Part shown: positions 30,110 to 38,347 of the stretch, piece by piece
Layout of the letters: the number at the start of each line of letters is the position of its first letter
Position numbering within the stretch: position 1 is the stretch's first letter
NCBI RefSeq assembly: GCF_001567565.1
Contig: NZ_LSSW01000021.1
Coordinates: 124,001 to 188,000 of the forward strand
From: Ectopseudomonas composti
GTDB lineage: Bacteria > Pseudomonadota > Gammaproteobacteria > Pseudomonadales > Pseudomonadaceae
Direction of reading: 5' to 3'
DNA length: 64,000 bases
Translations under genes and position numbers: made by a program
Notes under the pieces: model-generated
What the model was told of the DNA's origin: nothing
Database searches by the model: none
Seen by the model: the letters and a program-made list of their open reading frames with translations, nothing else

Positions 30110-31093
30110 CTACGCCGTGGGTTTGGCTTGACGGCGCATCGCCCCAGGCGTGGTACCGAAACGCTGACGGAACAGCTTGCCCAGATGGCTGGTGTCGCCG
30201 ACCCCGATTTCGTCGGCGATCTGCGCCAGGCTGTGGCTGGAATTGAGCAGGCGCCAGCGCACGTGCTGCAGGCGCAGTTCGTTCCAGTATTCGCGTGCGC
30301 TCATGCCCTGGCTGGCGTGGAACAGGCGGTCGAGCTGACGCCGGCTGATACCGACGCTGGCCGCCAGTTGCTCGATGCCGGCGGCACTGGCCAGGCCGTG
30401 GCGCATCAGGGCAATCGCACGGTCGACATGCCGCTCACCGCTCGGTGCAGTGTGCAACGAACGCAGCGCGTGCTGGCCGCTACGTGTCTCGTCCACCAGC
30501 ATGTCGGCCAGGCCCTTGAGCGCCCGCGCCCGGCCACTGCCCTGGGCCAGCAGCTCCACCGCCAGGTCGATGGCCGCCGTGCCGCCAGCGCAGGAAATCC
30601 GCGCACCATCCACACAGTACAGACGCTCGCGGGCCAGGCGCAGGTGCGGGAAGCTGGCGCGAAACTCCGCCTCATGGCGCCAGTGCACCGCCACCCGATG
30701 GCCATCGAGCAGCCCGCAGGCGGCGAGCAGAAAGCTGGCGTTGTCGATCGCCACCAGTTTCACTCCGGCACGGGCGGCGCGACGCAGCAACGACTGATAC
30801 GCCGGCGCCAGCGCGGCAGTGGCCTGCGCGTTGCGCCCGCCGAACAGCACCAGGTAATCATGCTCGGCCAGTTCGAGCTGATCGACCGTGGCCTCGATGC
30901 GCAACGCCGCACCGCTACTCGATGACACATGCCCCGCCTGCAGGCCGAGGATGGTCCAGGCGCAGTAACGCTGGCGGCTGTAATCCTCGTCATCGGCGCT
31001 GAAGCGCAGCTTGTCGAGAAAGCCGCCAAACGGCAGCAAGGCGAACTCCGGCAACGGCAGCAGCAGAAAACGCAGATCAGGGTGCTCAGTCAT
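30110..31093 (-). CDS. GlxA-family regulator: DJ-1/PfpI domain plus AraC helix-turn-helix
   Basis: A 327-residue regulator. The N-terminal part (about 1-190) is a class-I glutamine-amidotransferase-like domain, with Leu-Val-Leu-Phe-Gly-Gly and a nucleophile-position segment Ala-Ile-Asp-Asn-Ala-Ser-Phe-Leu-Leu-Ala that lacks the cysteine, as usual in this family. The C-terminal AraC domain has Gly-Ile-Ser-Arg-Arg-Gln-Leu-Asp-Arg-Leu-Phe and Asp-Thr-Ser-His-Leu-Gly-Lys-Leu-Phe-Arg. Members such as ArgR, GbdR and CdhR respond to amino acids or quaternary amines. It is divergent from a LysE gene 95 bases away, its probable target. Confidence 0.88.
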   Translation of the reverse strand: MTEHPDLRFLLLPLPEFALLPFGGFLDKLRFSADDEDYSRQRYCAWTILGLQAGHVSSSSGAALRIEATVDQLELAEHDYLVLFGGRNAQATAALAPAYQSLLRRAARAGVKLVAIDNASFLLAACGLLDGHRVAVHWRHEAEFRASFPHLRLARERLYCVDGARISCAGGTAAIDLAVELLAQGSGRARALKGLADMLVDETRSGQHALRSLHTAPSGERHVDRAIALMRHGLASAAGIEQLAASVGISRRQLDRLFHASQGMSAREYWNELRLQHVRWRLLNSSHSLAQIADEIGVGDTSHLGKLFRQRFGTTPGAMRRQAKPTA

Positions 31094-31188
31094 GCACTGT
31101 CCAGAATCAACCGTTAGATGACCAGAATTTACCTCATTGCCGCGCCTGCCGCTGACTAGACTGGCCGCGCCCTCAGAAGGAGACCCGC

Positions 31189-31800
31189 ATGGCCCTCGAA
31201 CTCTGGTTCGTCTACCTGATCGCCACCCTCGGCCTGGCGCTGACGCCCGGCCCCAACAGCCTGCTGGCGCTGACCCACGGCGGCCTGTATGGCGCGCGCA
31301 TGGCGCTGGCCACCATCCTCGGCGGCGTGGTCGGCTTCAGCGCGCTGATCGCCCTGGCCATGTTCGGCCTCGGCGCCCTGCTCAAGACCGCACCCAGCGC
31401 ATTGCTGGCGCTGAAGTGGATCGGCGGCGCCTACCTGATCTGGCTGGGCGTGCAGCTGTGGCGCTCGCCGCCGATGAACCTGACGCTGGCCGATAGCGGC
31501 GTGCGCCCCGGCGCTGGTCACCTGTTTCGCCAGGGCCTGCTGTCGGCGCTGTCGAACCCCAAGGTGATCCTGTTCTACGGCGCCTTCCTGCCGCAGTTCG
31601 TCGACCCGCAGCGCGGCCTGGCCGGGCAGTTCGTGGTGATGGCAGCGACCTTCGCCGTGGTCGAGTTCCTCGTCGAACTGCTGCTGGCGCTGCTGGCGTT
31701 CCGCGTGCGGCCCTGGCTGCAACGTGGTGGGCGCACCTTCAACCGCAGTTGCGGCGTGCTCTTCGTGTTGATCGGCGTGGCCTTGCCGCTGGCGCGTTGA
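31189..31800 (+). CDS. LysE/RhtB-family exporter, second copy
   Basis: A 203-residue membrane protein with the Leu-Thr-Pro-Gly-Pro-Asn-Ser-Leu motif near residue 18 and Leu-Ser-Asn-Pro-Lys-Val-Ile-Leu-Phe-Tyr in the middle, typical of RhtB-like exporters. AGGAG stands six bases before the ATG. It is divergent from the GlxA-type regulator. It differs strongly from the LysE protein 1 kb upstream, so the two are not a recent duplication. Confidence 0.9.
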   Translation: MALELWFVYLIATLGLALTPGPNSLLALTHGGLYGARMALATILGGVVGFSALIALAMFGLGALLKTAPSALLALKWIGGAYLIWLGVQLWRSPPMNLTLADSGVRPGAGHLFRQGLLSALSNPKVILFYGAFLPQFVDPQRGLAGQFVVMAATFAVVEFLVELLLALLAFRVRPWLQRGGRTFNRSCGVLFVLIGVALPLAR

Positions 31801-31819
31801 GCCCGCGCGAAAGCACTGC

Positions 31820-32212
31820 CTACTCAGGCTGGTGACAGACCACGCAGAGCTTGTTGCCATCCGGGTCGCGGAAGTAGGCACCGTAGTAATCCGGGTGATA
31901 CTGCGGGCGCAAGCCCGGAGCGCCTTCGCAACGCCCACCCCGCGCCAGCGCCATCCGGTGAGACTGATCGACCTGTGCCCGGGTCTGCGCCAGCAGCGCC
32001 ACCATCTGCCCGTTCCCAGGATGGTGCGCGGCGCCGTCGTAAGGCGTACTGATAAGCAACAGCGGTCGGGGCTCCGGGCTCGACTGCCAAGCCGCCCAGG
32101 GCTTGTCCGCGTCGAGAAAACGCAACTCGACGCCCAGCAGATCCATCAACGGCTGGTAGAACCTCAGGGCGCGAGGAAAGTCGCTCACACCAACGCATAT
32201 ATGAGAAAACAT
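31820..32212 (-). CDS. VOC-family (glyoxalase/bleomycin-resistance-like) protein
   Basis: A 130-residue protein of two beta-alpha-beta-beta-beta units. His4 in Met-Phe-Ser-His-Ile-Cys-Val-Gly-Val and Gly-Ala-Tyr-Phe-Arg-Asp-Pro-Asp-Gly-Asn-Lys near the C-terminus are the usual metal-binding strands. The start at 32212 has AGGAG close by. It is convergent with the LysE gene. Substrate cannot be told; many such proteins are small dioxygenases, isomerases or resistance proteins. Confidence 0.85.
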   Translation of the reverse strand: MFSHICVGVSDFPRALRFYQPLMDLLGVELRFLDADKPWAAWQSSPEPRPLLLISTPYDGAAHHPGNGQMVALLAQTRAQVDQSHRMALARGGRCEGAPGLRPQYHPDYYGAYFRDPDGNKLCVVCHQPE

Positions 32213-32453
32213 ATGGCTCCTTGCTCCGTTGAGCGAAAACGCTGACCGCATCCTGGGCCAGTGCCGACCGCTATCGCAAGCGCCGGGAGAAGCGCGAACC
32301 TGGCGCAGCCGTATCGCGCCATCGTCGACTCGTCGCGTTTGCCCTGGCTTGAGGTCGCTCACGGCAACGTCACCGTCGTCTGCGTGGCGCTTGGCCATGC
32401 ACACGCTCCGTACCCTGCAGGATGCCGTCTAAATCAGGGATCAGGAGCGTCGA

Positions 32454-33761
32454 ATGAATGCTAACCACACGGGCCAGCAGGTGAGCCCGGCCACCTTGCG
32501 CAAGGTGATCGCCGCATCGGCCATCGGCAACTTCGTCGAATGGTTCGACTTCGCCGTCTACGGCTTCCTCGCCGTGACCATCGCCTCACTGTTCTTCCCA
32601 CCGGGCAATCCAACCCTGGCGCTGCTGCAGACCTTCGCCGTATTCGCCGTGTCGTTCGCCCTGCGCCCTTTGGGCGGGATCTTCTTCGGCATCCTCGGCG
32701 ACCGCATCGGGCGCAAACGTGTGCTGTCGATCACCGTGCTGATGATGGCCGGCGCCACCACGCTGATCGGTCTGCTGCCGACCTACGCCAGCATCGGTTT
32801 GCTCGCGCCCCTGCTGCTGGCCGTGGCGCGTTGCCTGCAAGGGTTCTCTGCCGGTGGCGAATACGCCGGCGCCTGCGCCTTCGTCATGGAGCACGCGCCC
32901 ACCGAGCAGAAGGCCCGTTACGGCAGTTTCGTGCCAGTGTCGACCTTCCTCGCCTTCGCCGCCGCGGCCGGCCTGGTACTCGGCCTCGACCAGTTGATCA
33001 GCAGCGAGCAGATGCAGGCTTGGGGCTGGCGCCTGCCCTTTCTGATCGCCGCACCGCTGGGCCTGGTGGGTCTGTACATGCGCCTGCGCCTGGACGAGTC
33101 GCCAGCTTTCCAGGCCCTGGCTGCAGAACAGGCCCCCGAGCATTCGCCGCTGCGTGAAACCCTGCGCAGCCATAGCACCACCATCCTCTGCCTGAGCGCG
33201 TTCATCTCGGCCACAGCCCTGTCGTTCTACATGTTCAGCACCTACCTGAGCACCTACATGCAGGTAGTCGGCGGCGCCAGCCGTTCCACCGCGCTGCAGG
33301 CCAATCTGCTGGCACTGGTCTTCGCTGGTCTGCTGTGTCCGTTCGTGGGGCGTTACTCGGATTGGGTCGGGCGGCGACGCACCATCCTCACAGCCTGCCT
33401 GGCGCTGATCTTCGCCGTCTATCCGGCCTTCACTCTGGCCACTTCAGGACAGCTCTTGCCATCGGCGCTGGGCGCCATGCTGCTGGCCGTCGGTGCGGTG
33501 ATCTGCGGCGTGGTGACGGCAGTGCTGCTGTCCGAGCAGTTTCCCACCCGAGTGCGTTATACCGCCTCGGCCTTTACCTACAACATCGCCTACACCATCT
33601 TCGGCGGCACCGCGCCGCTGGTGGCCACCTGGCTGATCGAGCAGACCGGCGACCGCATGGCACCGGCCTATTACCTCATCGTCATGGCCCTGATCGCCCT
33701 CGCGGGTGGCCTGGCGCTGCCGGAGTCGTCGAAGCGGCCGCTGAACTATCGCCATGACTGA
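32454..33761 (+). CDS. MFS transporter of the metabolite:H+ symporter (MHS) family
   Basis: A 435-residue, 12-helix inner-membrane protein. The N-terminus has Gly-Asn-Phe-Val-Glu-Trp-Phe-Asp-Phe-Ala-Val-Tyr-Gly-Phe, the MHS signature. Between helices 2 and 3 stands Gly-Asp-Arg-Ile-Gly-Arg-Lys-Arg, and Gln-Gly-Phe-Ser-Ala-Gly-Gly-Glu-Tyr-Ala-Gly-Ala follows. Relatives carry proline/betaine, citrate, 2-oxoglutarate or shikimate. AGGAG is six bases ahead of the ATG. The 241-base gap upstream (32213-32453) shows no motif I recognise. A DMSP or betaine role is possible in view of the ddd genes 23 kb away, but nothing links them directly. Confidence 0.9.
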   Translation: MNANHTGQQVSPATLRKVIAASAIGNFVEWFDFAVYGFLAVTIASLFFPPGNPTLALLQTFAVFAVSFALRPLGGIFFGILGDRIGRKRVLSITVLMMAGATTLIGLLPTYASIGLLAPLLLAVARCLQGFSAGGEYAGACAFVMEHAPTEQKARYGSFVPVSTFLAFAAAAGLVLGLDQLISSEQMQAWGWRLPFLIAAPLGLVGLYMRLRLDESPAFQALAAEQAPEHSPLRETLRSHSTTILCLSAFISATALSFYMFSTYLSTYMQVVGGASRSTALQANLLALVFAGLLCPFVGRYSDWVGRRRTILTACLALIFAVYPAFTLATSGQLLPSALGAMLLAVGAVICGVVTAVLLSEQFPTRVRYTASAFTYNIAYTIFGGTAPLVATWLIEQTGDRMAPAYYLIVMALIALAGGLALPESSKRPLNYRHD

Positions 33762-33782
33762 GTGAGCACGGCGCTGAGCGAA

Positions 33783-33829
33783 GTGGACCAGTCATAATCT
33801 GGGTAATTGGATCTATGTGACTGGGCCAC
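33783..33829. promoter_or_regulatory. Long inverted repeat after the MFS gene
   Basis: Arms GTGGACCAGTCA (33783-33794) and TGACTGGGCCAC (33818-33829) pair with one mismatch around a 23-base AT-rich centre. The site lies 22 bases after the MFS stop and about 80 bases before the AhpD-like start. It could be an operator or a long hairpin; it has no U-tract. Confidence 0.4.
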
Positions 33830-33907
33830 TGCTGCGTAGATTCGTGTCTACCGGGTCAGGCCGAACATGCCTTCGGCTGTCCCATAACGCGGATACGGAT
33901 GATCACC

Positions 33908-34387
33908 ATGAGCCAGCGCCTCGACTACTTCGCACTCTCTCCCAAGGCCTCCGGCAAGTACGCCGAGTTCTCCATGCTGCTGACCCGCAGCCCGTTCCTC
34001 GCGCCACTGGCCCACCTGGTCATGCTGCGTGCATCGCAGATCAACGGCTGCGCCTTCTGCGTCGACATGCACGTGAAGGAAGCGAAGATCCATGGCGATC
34101 GCGAACTGCGCCTGCACCATGTCGCCGTATGGCGCGAGTCACCGCTGTTCTCGGAGCAGGAACGCGCCGCGTTGGAGTGGACGGAAGTCCTGACCCAGCT
34201 GCCACCACACGGTGTGTCCGATGCCATCTACGCCAGCGTGCGCGAGCAATTCTCCGAACAGGAACTGTCGGAGCTGAGCTTCCTGGTGGTCGCCATCAAC
34301 GGCTGGAACCGCCTCAACGTGGCCTTCCGCACCGTGCCCGGCTCCGCCGACAAGGCATTCGGCCTGGACAAGGCCGGCCTGGCCTGA
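33908..34387 (+). CDS. AhpD-like carboxymuconolactone-decarboxylase-family protein
   Basis: A 159-residue all-helical protein. The redox motif Cys-Ala-Phe-Cys-Val-Asp-Met-His at about residue 47 is the CxxC plus His of AhpD-like alkylhydroperoxidases, and Asn-Gly-Trp-Asn-Arg-Leu-Asn near residue 135 is a family motif. ATG at 33908 gives the usual Met-Ser-Gln-Arg-Leu-Asp-Tyr; another ATG nine bases earlier is in frame. It may reduce organic peroxides or act on an unknown small molecule. It is monocistronic. Confidence 0.85.
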   Translation: MSQRLDYFALSPKASGKYAEFSMLLTRSPFLAPLAHLVMLRASQINGCAFCVDMHVKEAKIHGDRELRLHHVAVWRESPLFSEQERAALEWTEVLTQLPPHGVSDAIYASVREQFSEQELSELSFLVVAINGWNRLNVAFRTVPGSADKAFGLDKAGLA

Positions 34388-34573
34388 GGTTTATCCACAG
34401 ACGGCGGTCGGCCTGTTGCGCGACCGCCCTGCCTTGCTCCTCCCTGAGCGCCCCGCTGCACGGCACGGGCATAGTCGGCATGATGTGCCCCCCGCGCCAG
34501 CACCCGGCTAGCGTGACGAATCCCCGTCGGCCTTCATCTGACACACTCGCCGCCCGCTCAACGGAGCTCTTGC

Positions 34574-36718
34574 ATGCTGCCCCTGCCGTTTTCCCGCCAA
34601 CCTGCCCGCCTCACCCTGCTCGCCCTCGCCTGCCTGAACAGCCACAGCGCCTTCGCCGAAGAGCCTGTGCAGCTCGACGCGTTGCAGGTCAACGGAGTAC
34701 AGCTGAGCGAAGTGGAGGCCGCACGCGAGGACCTCGCGCGAGTGCCCGGCGGCACCAACCTGGTGGACATGAACAAGGTCGAACAGGGCCGCGTGGCCGG
34801 CGTCGCCGACGTGCTGGCCTACCAGCCCGGTGTCTACGCGCAGTCACCCGGTAACGAGGGCGTGAAGGTGAGCGTGCGCGGCTCGGGGATCAACCGTGGT
34901 ACCGGCTCGCACGCCTCCGGCACCCATATCATGCTCGACGGCCTGCCGCTGACCGGCTCTGGCGGCACGCCCTATGAGCTGCTGGAACCCTTGTGGATAA
35001 GTCGCGCCGAAGTACTGCGCGGCGCCAACGGTTTCGACCGCGGTTCGCTGGCCCTGGGCGGTGCCATCGACTACATCACCCACACCGGCTATACCGCACC
35101 CAAGCTGCAACTGCGCTATGAAGCAGGCAGCCGCGGCTATCAGAAACGCAGCATCGCCTCCGGCCAGGTATTGGGCGATCTCGACTACTACCTGGCCCTC
35201 ACCGACAGCCACACCGACGGTTATCAGGAGCACTCATCGGGCAAGGGCAAAGGCATCGCCGCCAACGTCGGCTATCGCCTCAACGACAACCTGGATACGC
35301 GCTTCTACCTGCGCCACCGCGAGACCGAGCACGAGGTTCCGGGCCGCCTGACCAAGGTACAGATCGGACATGACCCACGCGCAGCGGCGAGCAACAACCT
35401 GCGCATCGACGCTCACCGCGACCAGCCCGGCAGCACCTGGCTGGCGAACAAGACCACCTGGCACATCGACGAAGACGCCACCCTGGTGGCGGGTGTGGCC
35501 TATCACCACTACCCGATGGATATCGTCGAAAACAGCTCGCCCAACGGCAACACCTACCGCGTCCGCGTGGACTACAGCGATATCAGCGGCACCCTGAACT
35601 ACACCCGTCGGCATACCCTGTTCGGACTCAACAGCACCACCACCCTCGGCCTGCGCAGCACCACCAACCTGCCCAGCAGCAAGTCGAAGGAAAACGCCGC
35701 CCTGCCGATTACCGTCGGTGGCACGACCTACCCGGCCGGTACTCTGATGCGCGCCTACGAGCACCTGGGCTCGGACACCGTGCTGCATATCGGCAACGAA
35801 CTGGAATTGACCCCCGACCTGTGGCTGACCAGCGGCCTGGCGCTGATCTACACCCGCCGCGAAGTACAGGTGACCTGGCCCGCGACCGACGACAAGCTCA
35901 GCGAACATAGCTGGGACTACGCGCCACGCATCGGCCTGCGCTACCAGCTCAACCCCGACGTGCAGCTGTACGGCAACATCAGCCGCTCGGTGGAGCCACC
36001 GCATGCCTGGTCGATGATCTGGAGCTCGCCGCTGCGCTTCCCGGCTGGCAACCAGCCGTACAGCACCCGCCAGAGCACACCGATCTCGATGGATAACCAG
36101 ACCGCCACCACCTTCGAAGTCGGCGCCCGTGGCGACTCGGCCATCGGTGAGTGGGACCTGGCCTACTACTACTCGCAGGTACGCCACGAGCTGCTCACCG
36201 TCGAGGTCGAGAACAACGTCTTCGCCGAATCCAACGCCAGCCCCACCGTGCACCAAGGCATCGAAGCCGGCCTCAACAGCCCGCTATGGCAAGGCGGCGC
36301 CGCTGGCGCGCTGAGCCTGCGCCAGGCCTACACCTTCAGCGACTTCCACTACCGCGATGACGACACCTTCGGCGACAACCGCCTGCCCGGCCTGCCGCGC
36401 CACTACTACCAGGCGGAACTGCGCTACGACCACCCGAGCGGCTTCTATGCGGGCTTAAACACCCAATACGCCTCCAGAGTCGCGGTGGACTACGCCAACT
36501 CCTACCATGCCGATGCCTACGCCACCTTCGGCGCCACCCTCGGCTACGCCTCGCCGAAAGACGACTGGCAAACCTGGCTCGACCTGCGCAACCTCACCGA
36601 CAAACGCTATGCCGCCACCGTGACGCCGGGCTATAACGACAACGGCGCTGATGTAGCGCGCTCCACACCTGGGGAAGGGGTTGGGGTGTATACGGGGGTT
36701 TCTTGGAGTTGGTTGTAG
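34574..36718 (+). CDS. TonB-dependent outer-membrane receptor
   Basis: A 714-residue receptor. GGAG is seven bases ahead of the ATG. A signal peptide (about 28 residues, Ala-Phe-Ala end) is followed by Val-Gln-Leu-Asp-Ala-Leu-Gln-Val, a TonB-box-like segment. The plug includes Tyr-Gln-Pro-Gly-Val-Tyr-Ala and Val-Ser-Val-Arg-Gly-Ser-Gly-Ile, with Val-Leu-Arg-Gly-Ala-Asn-Gly-Phe after it. The barrel ends Val-Ser-Trp-Ser-Trp-Leu. It resembles receptors for iron chelates such as the FecA or ferric-citrate/siderophore group, but there is no transport partner nearby and I see no Fur box in the 186 bases upstream. Confidence 0.88.
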   Translation: MLPLPFSRQPARLTLLALACLNSHSAFAEEPVQLDALQVNGVQLSEVEAAREDLARVPGGTNLVDMNKVEQGRVAGVADVLAYQPGVYAQSPGNEGVKVSVRGSGINRGTGSHASGTHIMLDGLPLTGSGGTPYELLEPLWISRAEVLRGANGFDRGSLALGGAIDYITHTGYTAPKLQLRYEAGSRGYQKRSIASGQVLGDLDYYLALTDSHTDGYQEHSSGKGKGIAANVGYRLNDNLDTRFYLRHRETEHEVPGRLTKVQIGHDPRAAASNNLRIDAHRDQPGSTWLANKTTWHIDEDATLVAGVAYHHYPMDIVENSSPNGNTYRVRVDYSDISGTLNYTRRHTLFGLNSTTTLGLRSTTNLPSSKSKENAALPITVGGTTYPAGTLMRAYEHLGSDTVLHIGNELELTPDLWLTSGLALIYTRREVQVTWPATDDKLSEHSWDYAPRIGLRYQLNPDVQLYGNISRSVEPPHAWSMIWSSPLRFPAGNQPYSTRQSTPISMDNQTATTFEVGARGDSAIGEWDLAYYYSQVRHELLTVEVENNVFAESNASPTVHQGIEAGLNSPLWQGGAAGALSLRQAYTFSDFHYRDDDTFGDNRLPGLPRHYYQAELRYDHPSGFYAGLNTQYASRVAVDYANSYHADAYATFGATLGYASPKDDWQTWLDLRNLTDKRYAATVTPGYNDNGADVARSTPGEGVGVYTGVSWSWL

Positions 36719-36741
36719 GACCACGGAACTGACTTGGAGAT

Positions 36742-36769
36742 GGTGGAAAACGCTTCGCGGTTTTCCACC
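36742..36769. terminator. Hairpin after the TonB receptor gene
   Basis: GGTGGAAAAC and GTTTTCCACC form a perfect 10-bp stem with a GC-containing loop, 24 bases after the receptor stop. The 3' side reads CCTACGG rather than a U-tract, so it may be a repeat hairpin acting as a 3'-end protector as much as a terminator. Confidence 0.45.
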
Positions 36770-36803
36770 CTACGGACTATTCATCGAGGCAATTTAGGTA
36801 GCT

Positions 36804-37529
36804 ATGGCAGTAACCACCGGACATGGAAATCCAAAATGGACACGAGAAGAAGTAATCCTCGCTCTGGAGCTATACCTTGAATGCAGACCGCGTATTCCTT
36901 CTGCTTCGGATCCCAGAGTCAAAGCACTCTCCGAAACCTTGCGAGCCTTTCCCCATCACAGCGCTGCTGCCCGCAAAGCCTCCTTCCGTAACGCTGATGG
37001 AGTTGCTTTTAAGCTTCAGAACTTGCGCCAAGTAGATACTGGACTAGGCCTAGGGAACATTTCACAAACAGACCGCTCGGTTTGGGAGGAGCTTGGCTCA
37101 TCTCAAAACAGAGTAAAGGAACTAGCAGCCCTTATCAGAGCTGGGCTTGATACGTTGAATGAAGTGCGAGAAAGCCAAGCAGAATATGAGGCTTTTGCGG
37201 AGGGGCGTGTCGTAACAGAAACGCATCTTCGCCGGGAAAGAAGGCCCGAGCTTCGTACTCGCCTTATAGAACTGAGAAAGAAAAAAGACCGCTTTGTCTG
37301 CGAGATTTGTGGGAAAAAACCAGACGTCCTTGACGACATACTTGCAGAATCAATCTATGAAGCTCACCACGTCATCCCACTAGCGATAGGGGACGAACGC
37401 AGTACCAGAGTTTCAGATATGGCTTTGTTGTGCGCTTGTTGCCATAGGCTGATTCACAAAGCTATCGCCCATCAAAAACGCTGGATCAGTATTCCAGAAG
37501 CAAGAAAACTCATATATGGATATGAGTAA
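36804..37529 (+). CDS. HNH endonuclease
   Basis: A 241-residue protein. The C-terminal HNH domain shows Cys-Glu-Ile-Cys-Gly-Lys, then Tyr-Glu-Ala-His-His-Val-Ile-Pro-Leu, then Leu-Leu-Cys-Ala-Cys-Cys-His-Arg-Leu-Ile-His: four zinc cysteines and the catalytic histidines. The N-terminal 80 residues (Trp-Thr-Arg-Glu-Glu-Val-Ile-Leu-Ala-Leu-Glu-Leu-Tyr) resemble the specificity part of McrA-like or stand-alone restriction endonucleases. Base use is clearly AT-richer than its neighbours, with many A/T third positions, a sign of acquisition. No methylase gene is adjacent. A defence or restriction role is inferred. Confidence 0.85.
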   Translation: MAVTTGHGNPKWTREEVILALELYLECRPRIPSASDPRVKALSETLRAFPHHSAAARKASFRNADGVAFKLQNLRQVDTGLGLGNISQTDRSVWEELGSSQNRVKELAALIRAGLDTLNEVRESQAEYEAFAEGRVVTETHLRRERRPELRTRLIELRKKKDRFVCEICGKKPDVLDDILAESIYEAHHVIPLAIGDERSTRVSDMALLCACCHRLIHKAIAHQKRWISIPEARKLIYGYE

Positions 37530-37570
37530 GACCGGCCAACAGGCTCCGGGCATAGGACAAATAACAACCA

Positions 37571-37699
37571 TCTTGCCCACCGTTTCTGACCTCAGTCCTG
37601 CACCGTACCTTCCTTCCTCAACAACTAGCTGTCCATGATCCAGCCGTTGCGCTCGCGTGCCCCAGTAGATACTCAGGGCCTGGCCGACGAAGCGGCGGT
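37571..37699 (-). pseudogene. Duplicated remnant of the 3' end of cobF
   Basis: The stretch aligns with 39272-39487, the downstream flank plus 3' end of cobF, in the same orientation. Shared blocks include CCGTTTCTGACCTCAG, CCTGCACCGTACCTTCCTT, CCATGATCCAGCC and CTGGCCGACGAAGCGGCGGT. The copy lacks about 85 internal bases and has point differences, so it no longer codes. Together with the intact end it brackets the AbiE toxin-antitoxin pair. Confidence 0.8.
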
Positions 37700-37721
37700 C
37701 GCCTCATCAAGTATTGTCCCA

Positions 37722-37770
37722 TTGCCATAACTCAACGGTAAGTTACACTTATCGTCACTTACCGTTGAGT
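37722..37770 (+). promoter_or_regulatory. Promoter and autoregulatory operator of the abiE operon
   Basis: A perfect 14-base inverted repeat, ACTCAACGGTAAGT (37730-37743) and ACTTACCGTTGAGT (37757-37770), overlaps a sigma-70-like promoter TTGCCA (37722)-16-TACACT (37744). The repeat ends seven bases before the antitoxin ATG. AbiEi-type antitoxins repress their own operon through inverted repeats, so this is the expected layout. Confidence 0.65.
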
Positions 37771-37777
37771 CAGCCTC

Positions 37778-38347
37778 ATGAACCAACGCAGCGAAACAAC
37801 CCAGCCCATACGCCGCCTCTATGACGGCCTGAGCCGCTTGGCGAGCCCCGAGCGCTACCTGTTCACGCCTTCGGACATGCGCGCCCTGGTGCCGGATATT
37901 TCCGCTGAGGCCTACCGCGCATTGCTCAGCCGCGCAGCCCGGGACGACAAGTTGGGGCGTCTCTGCCGTGGACTCTATTTCTATCGGCCAGCCAAGCCGA
38001 CAACCGGCCTGTTGCTGTTTCATGCCGCAGCGCGCCTGCGCGCACATGAATTCAACTACATAAGCCTGGAAACGGCGCTGAGCGACGCGGGCATCATCTC
38101 GCAGATCCCCATGAACTGGATCACGCTGATGTCGTCGGGCCGCAGCAGCCTGATCAAATGCGGTTCGTGGGGCACCATCGAATTCGTCCACACCGCACAG
38201 AAAGCCGAGGCACTCTCAGGGCAACTCGATTACGACAGCAGGTGCCGGATGTGGCGAGCCAAGCCCGCACAGGCCATCCGTGATATGAAGGCGGCAAAAA
38301 GGAATCTCGACCTGATCGACTGGAGCATCGCCAATGAGTTTGTTTGA
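37778..38347 (+). CDS. abiEi: AbiEi-family type IV antitoxin
   Basis: A 189-residue protein. The N-terminal winged helix-turn-helix (about 20-70; Phe-Thr-Pro-Ser-Asp-Met-Arg-Ala-Leu, then Leu-Leu-Ser-Arg-Ala-Ala) precedes Leu-Cys-Arg-Gly-Leu-Tyr-Phe-Tyr and Tyr-Ile-Ser-Leu-Glu-Thr-Ala-Leu-Ser, AbiEi family motifs. It overlaps the toxin gene by 14 bases. In type IV systems the antitoxin does not bind the toxin but counteracts its effect, and it represses the operon. The leader is very short with a poor SD. Known AbiE pairs give phage-abortive infection and stabilise mobile elements. Confidence 0.85.
   Translation: MNQRSETTQPIRRLYDGLSRLASPERYLFTPSDMRALVPDISAEAYRALLSRAARDDKLGRLCRGLYFYRPAKPTTGLLLFHAAARLRAHEFNYISLETALSDAGIISQIPMNWITLMSSGRSSLIKCGSWGTIEFVHTAQKAEALSGQLDYDSRCRMWRAKPAQAIRDMKAAKRNLDLIDWSIANEFV

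Noticed and set aside
34388..34573. Fur or Zur box upstream of the second TonB receptor
   Set aside because: No stretch approaches either consensus.
37571..37699. Coding potential in the left copy of the cobF end
   Set aside because: About 85 internal bases are missing relative to cobF and there is no start, so it is a remnant.
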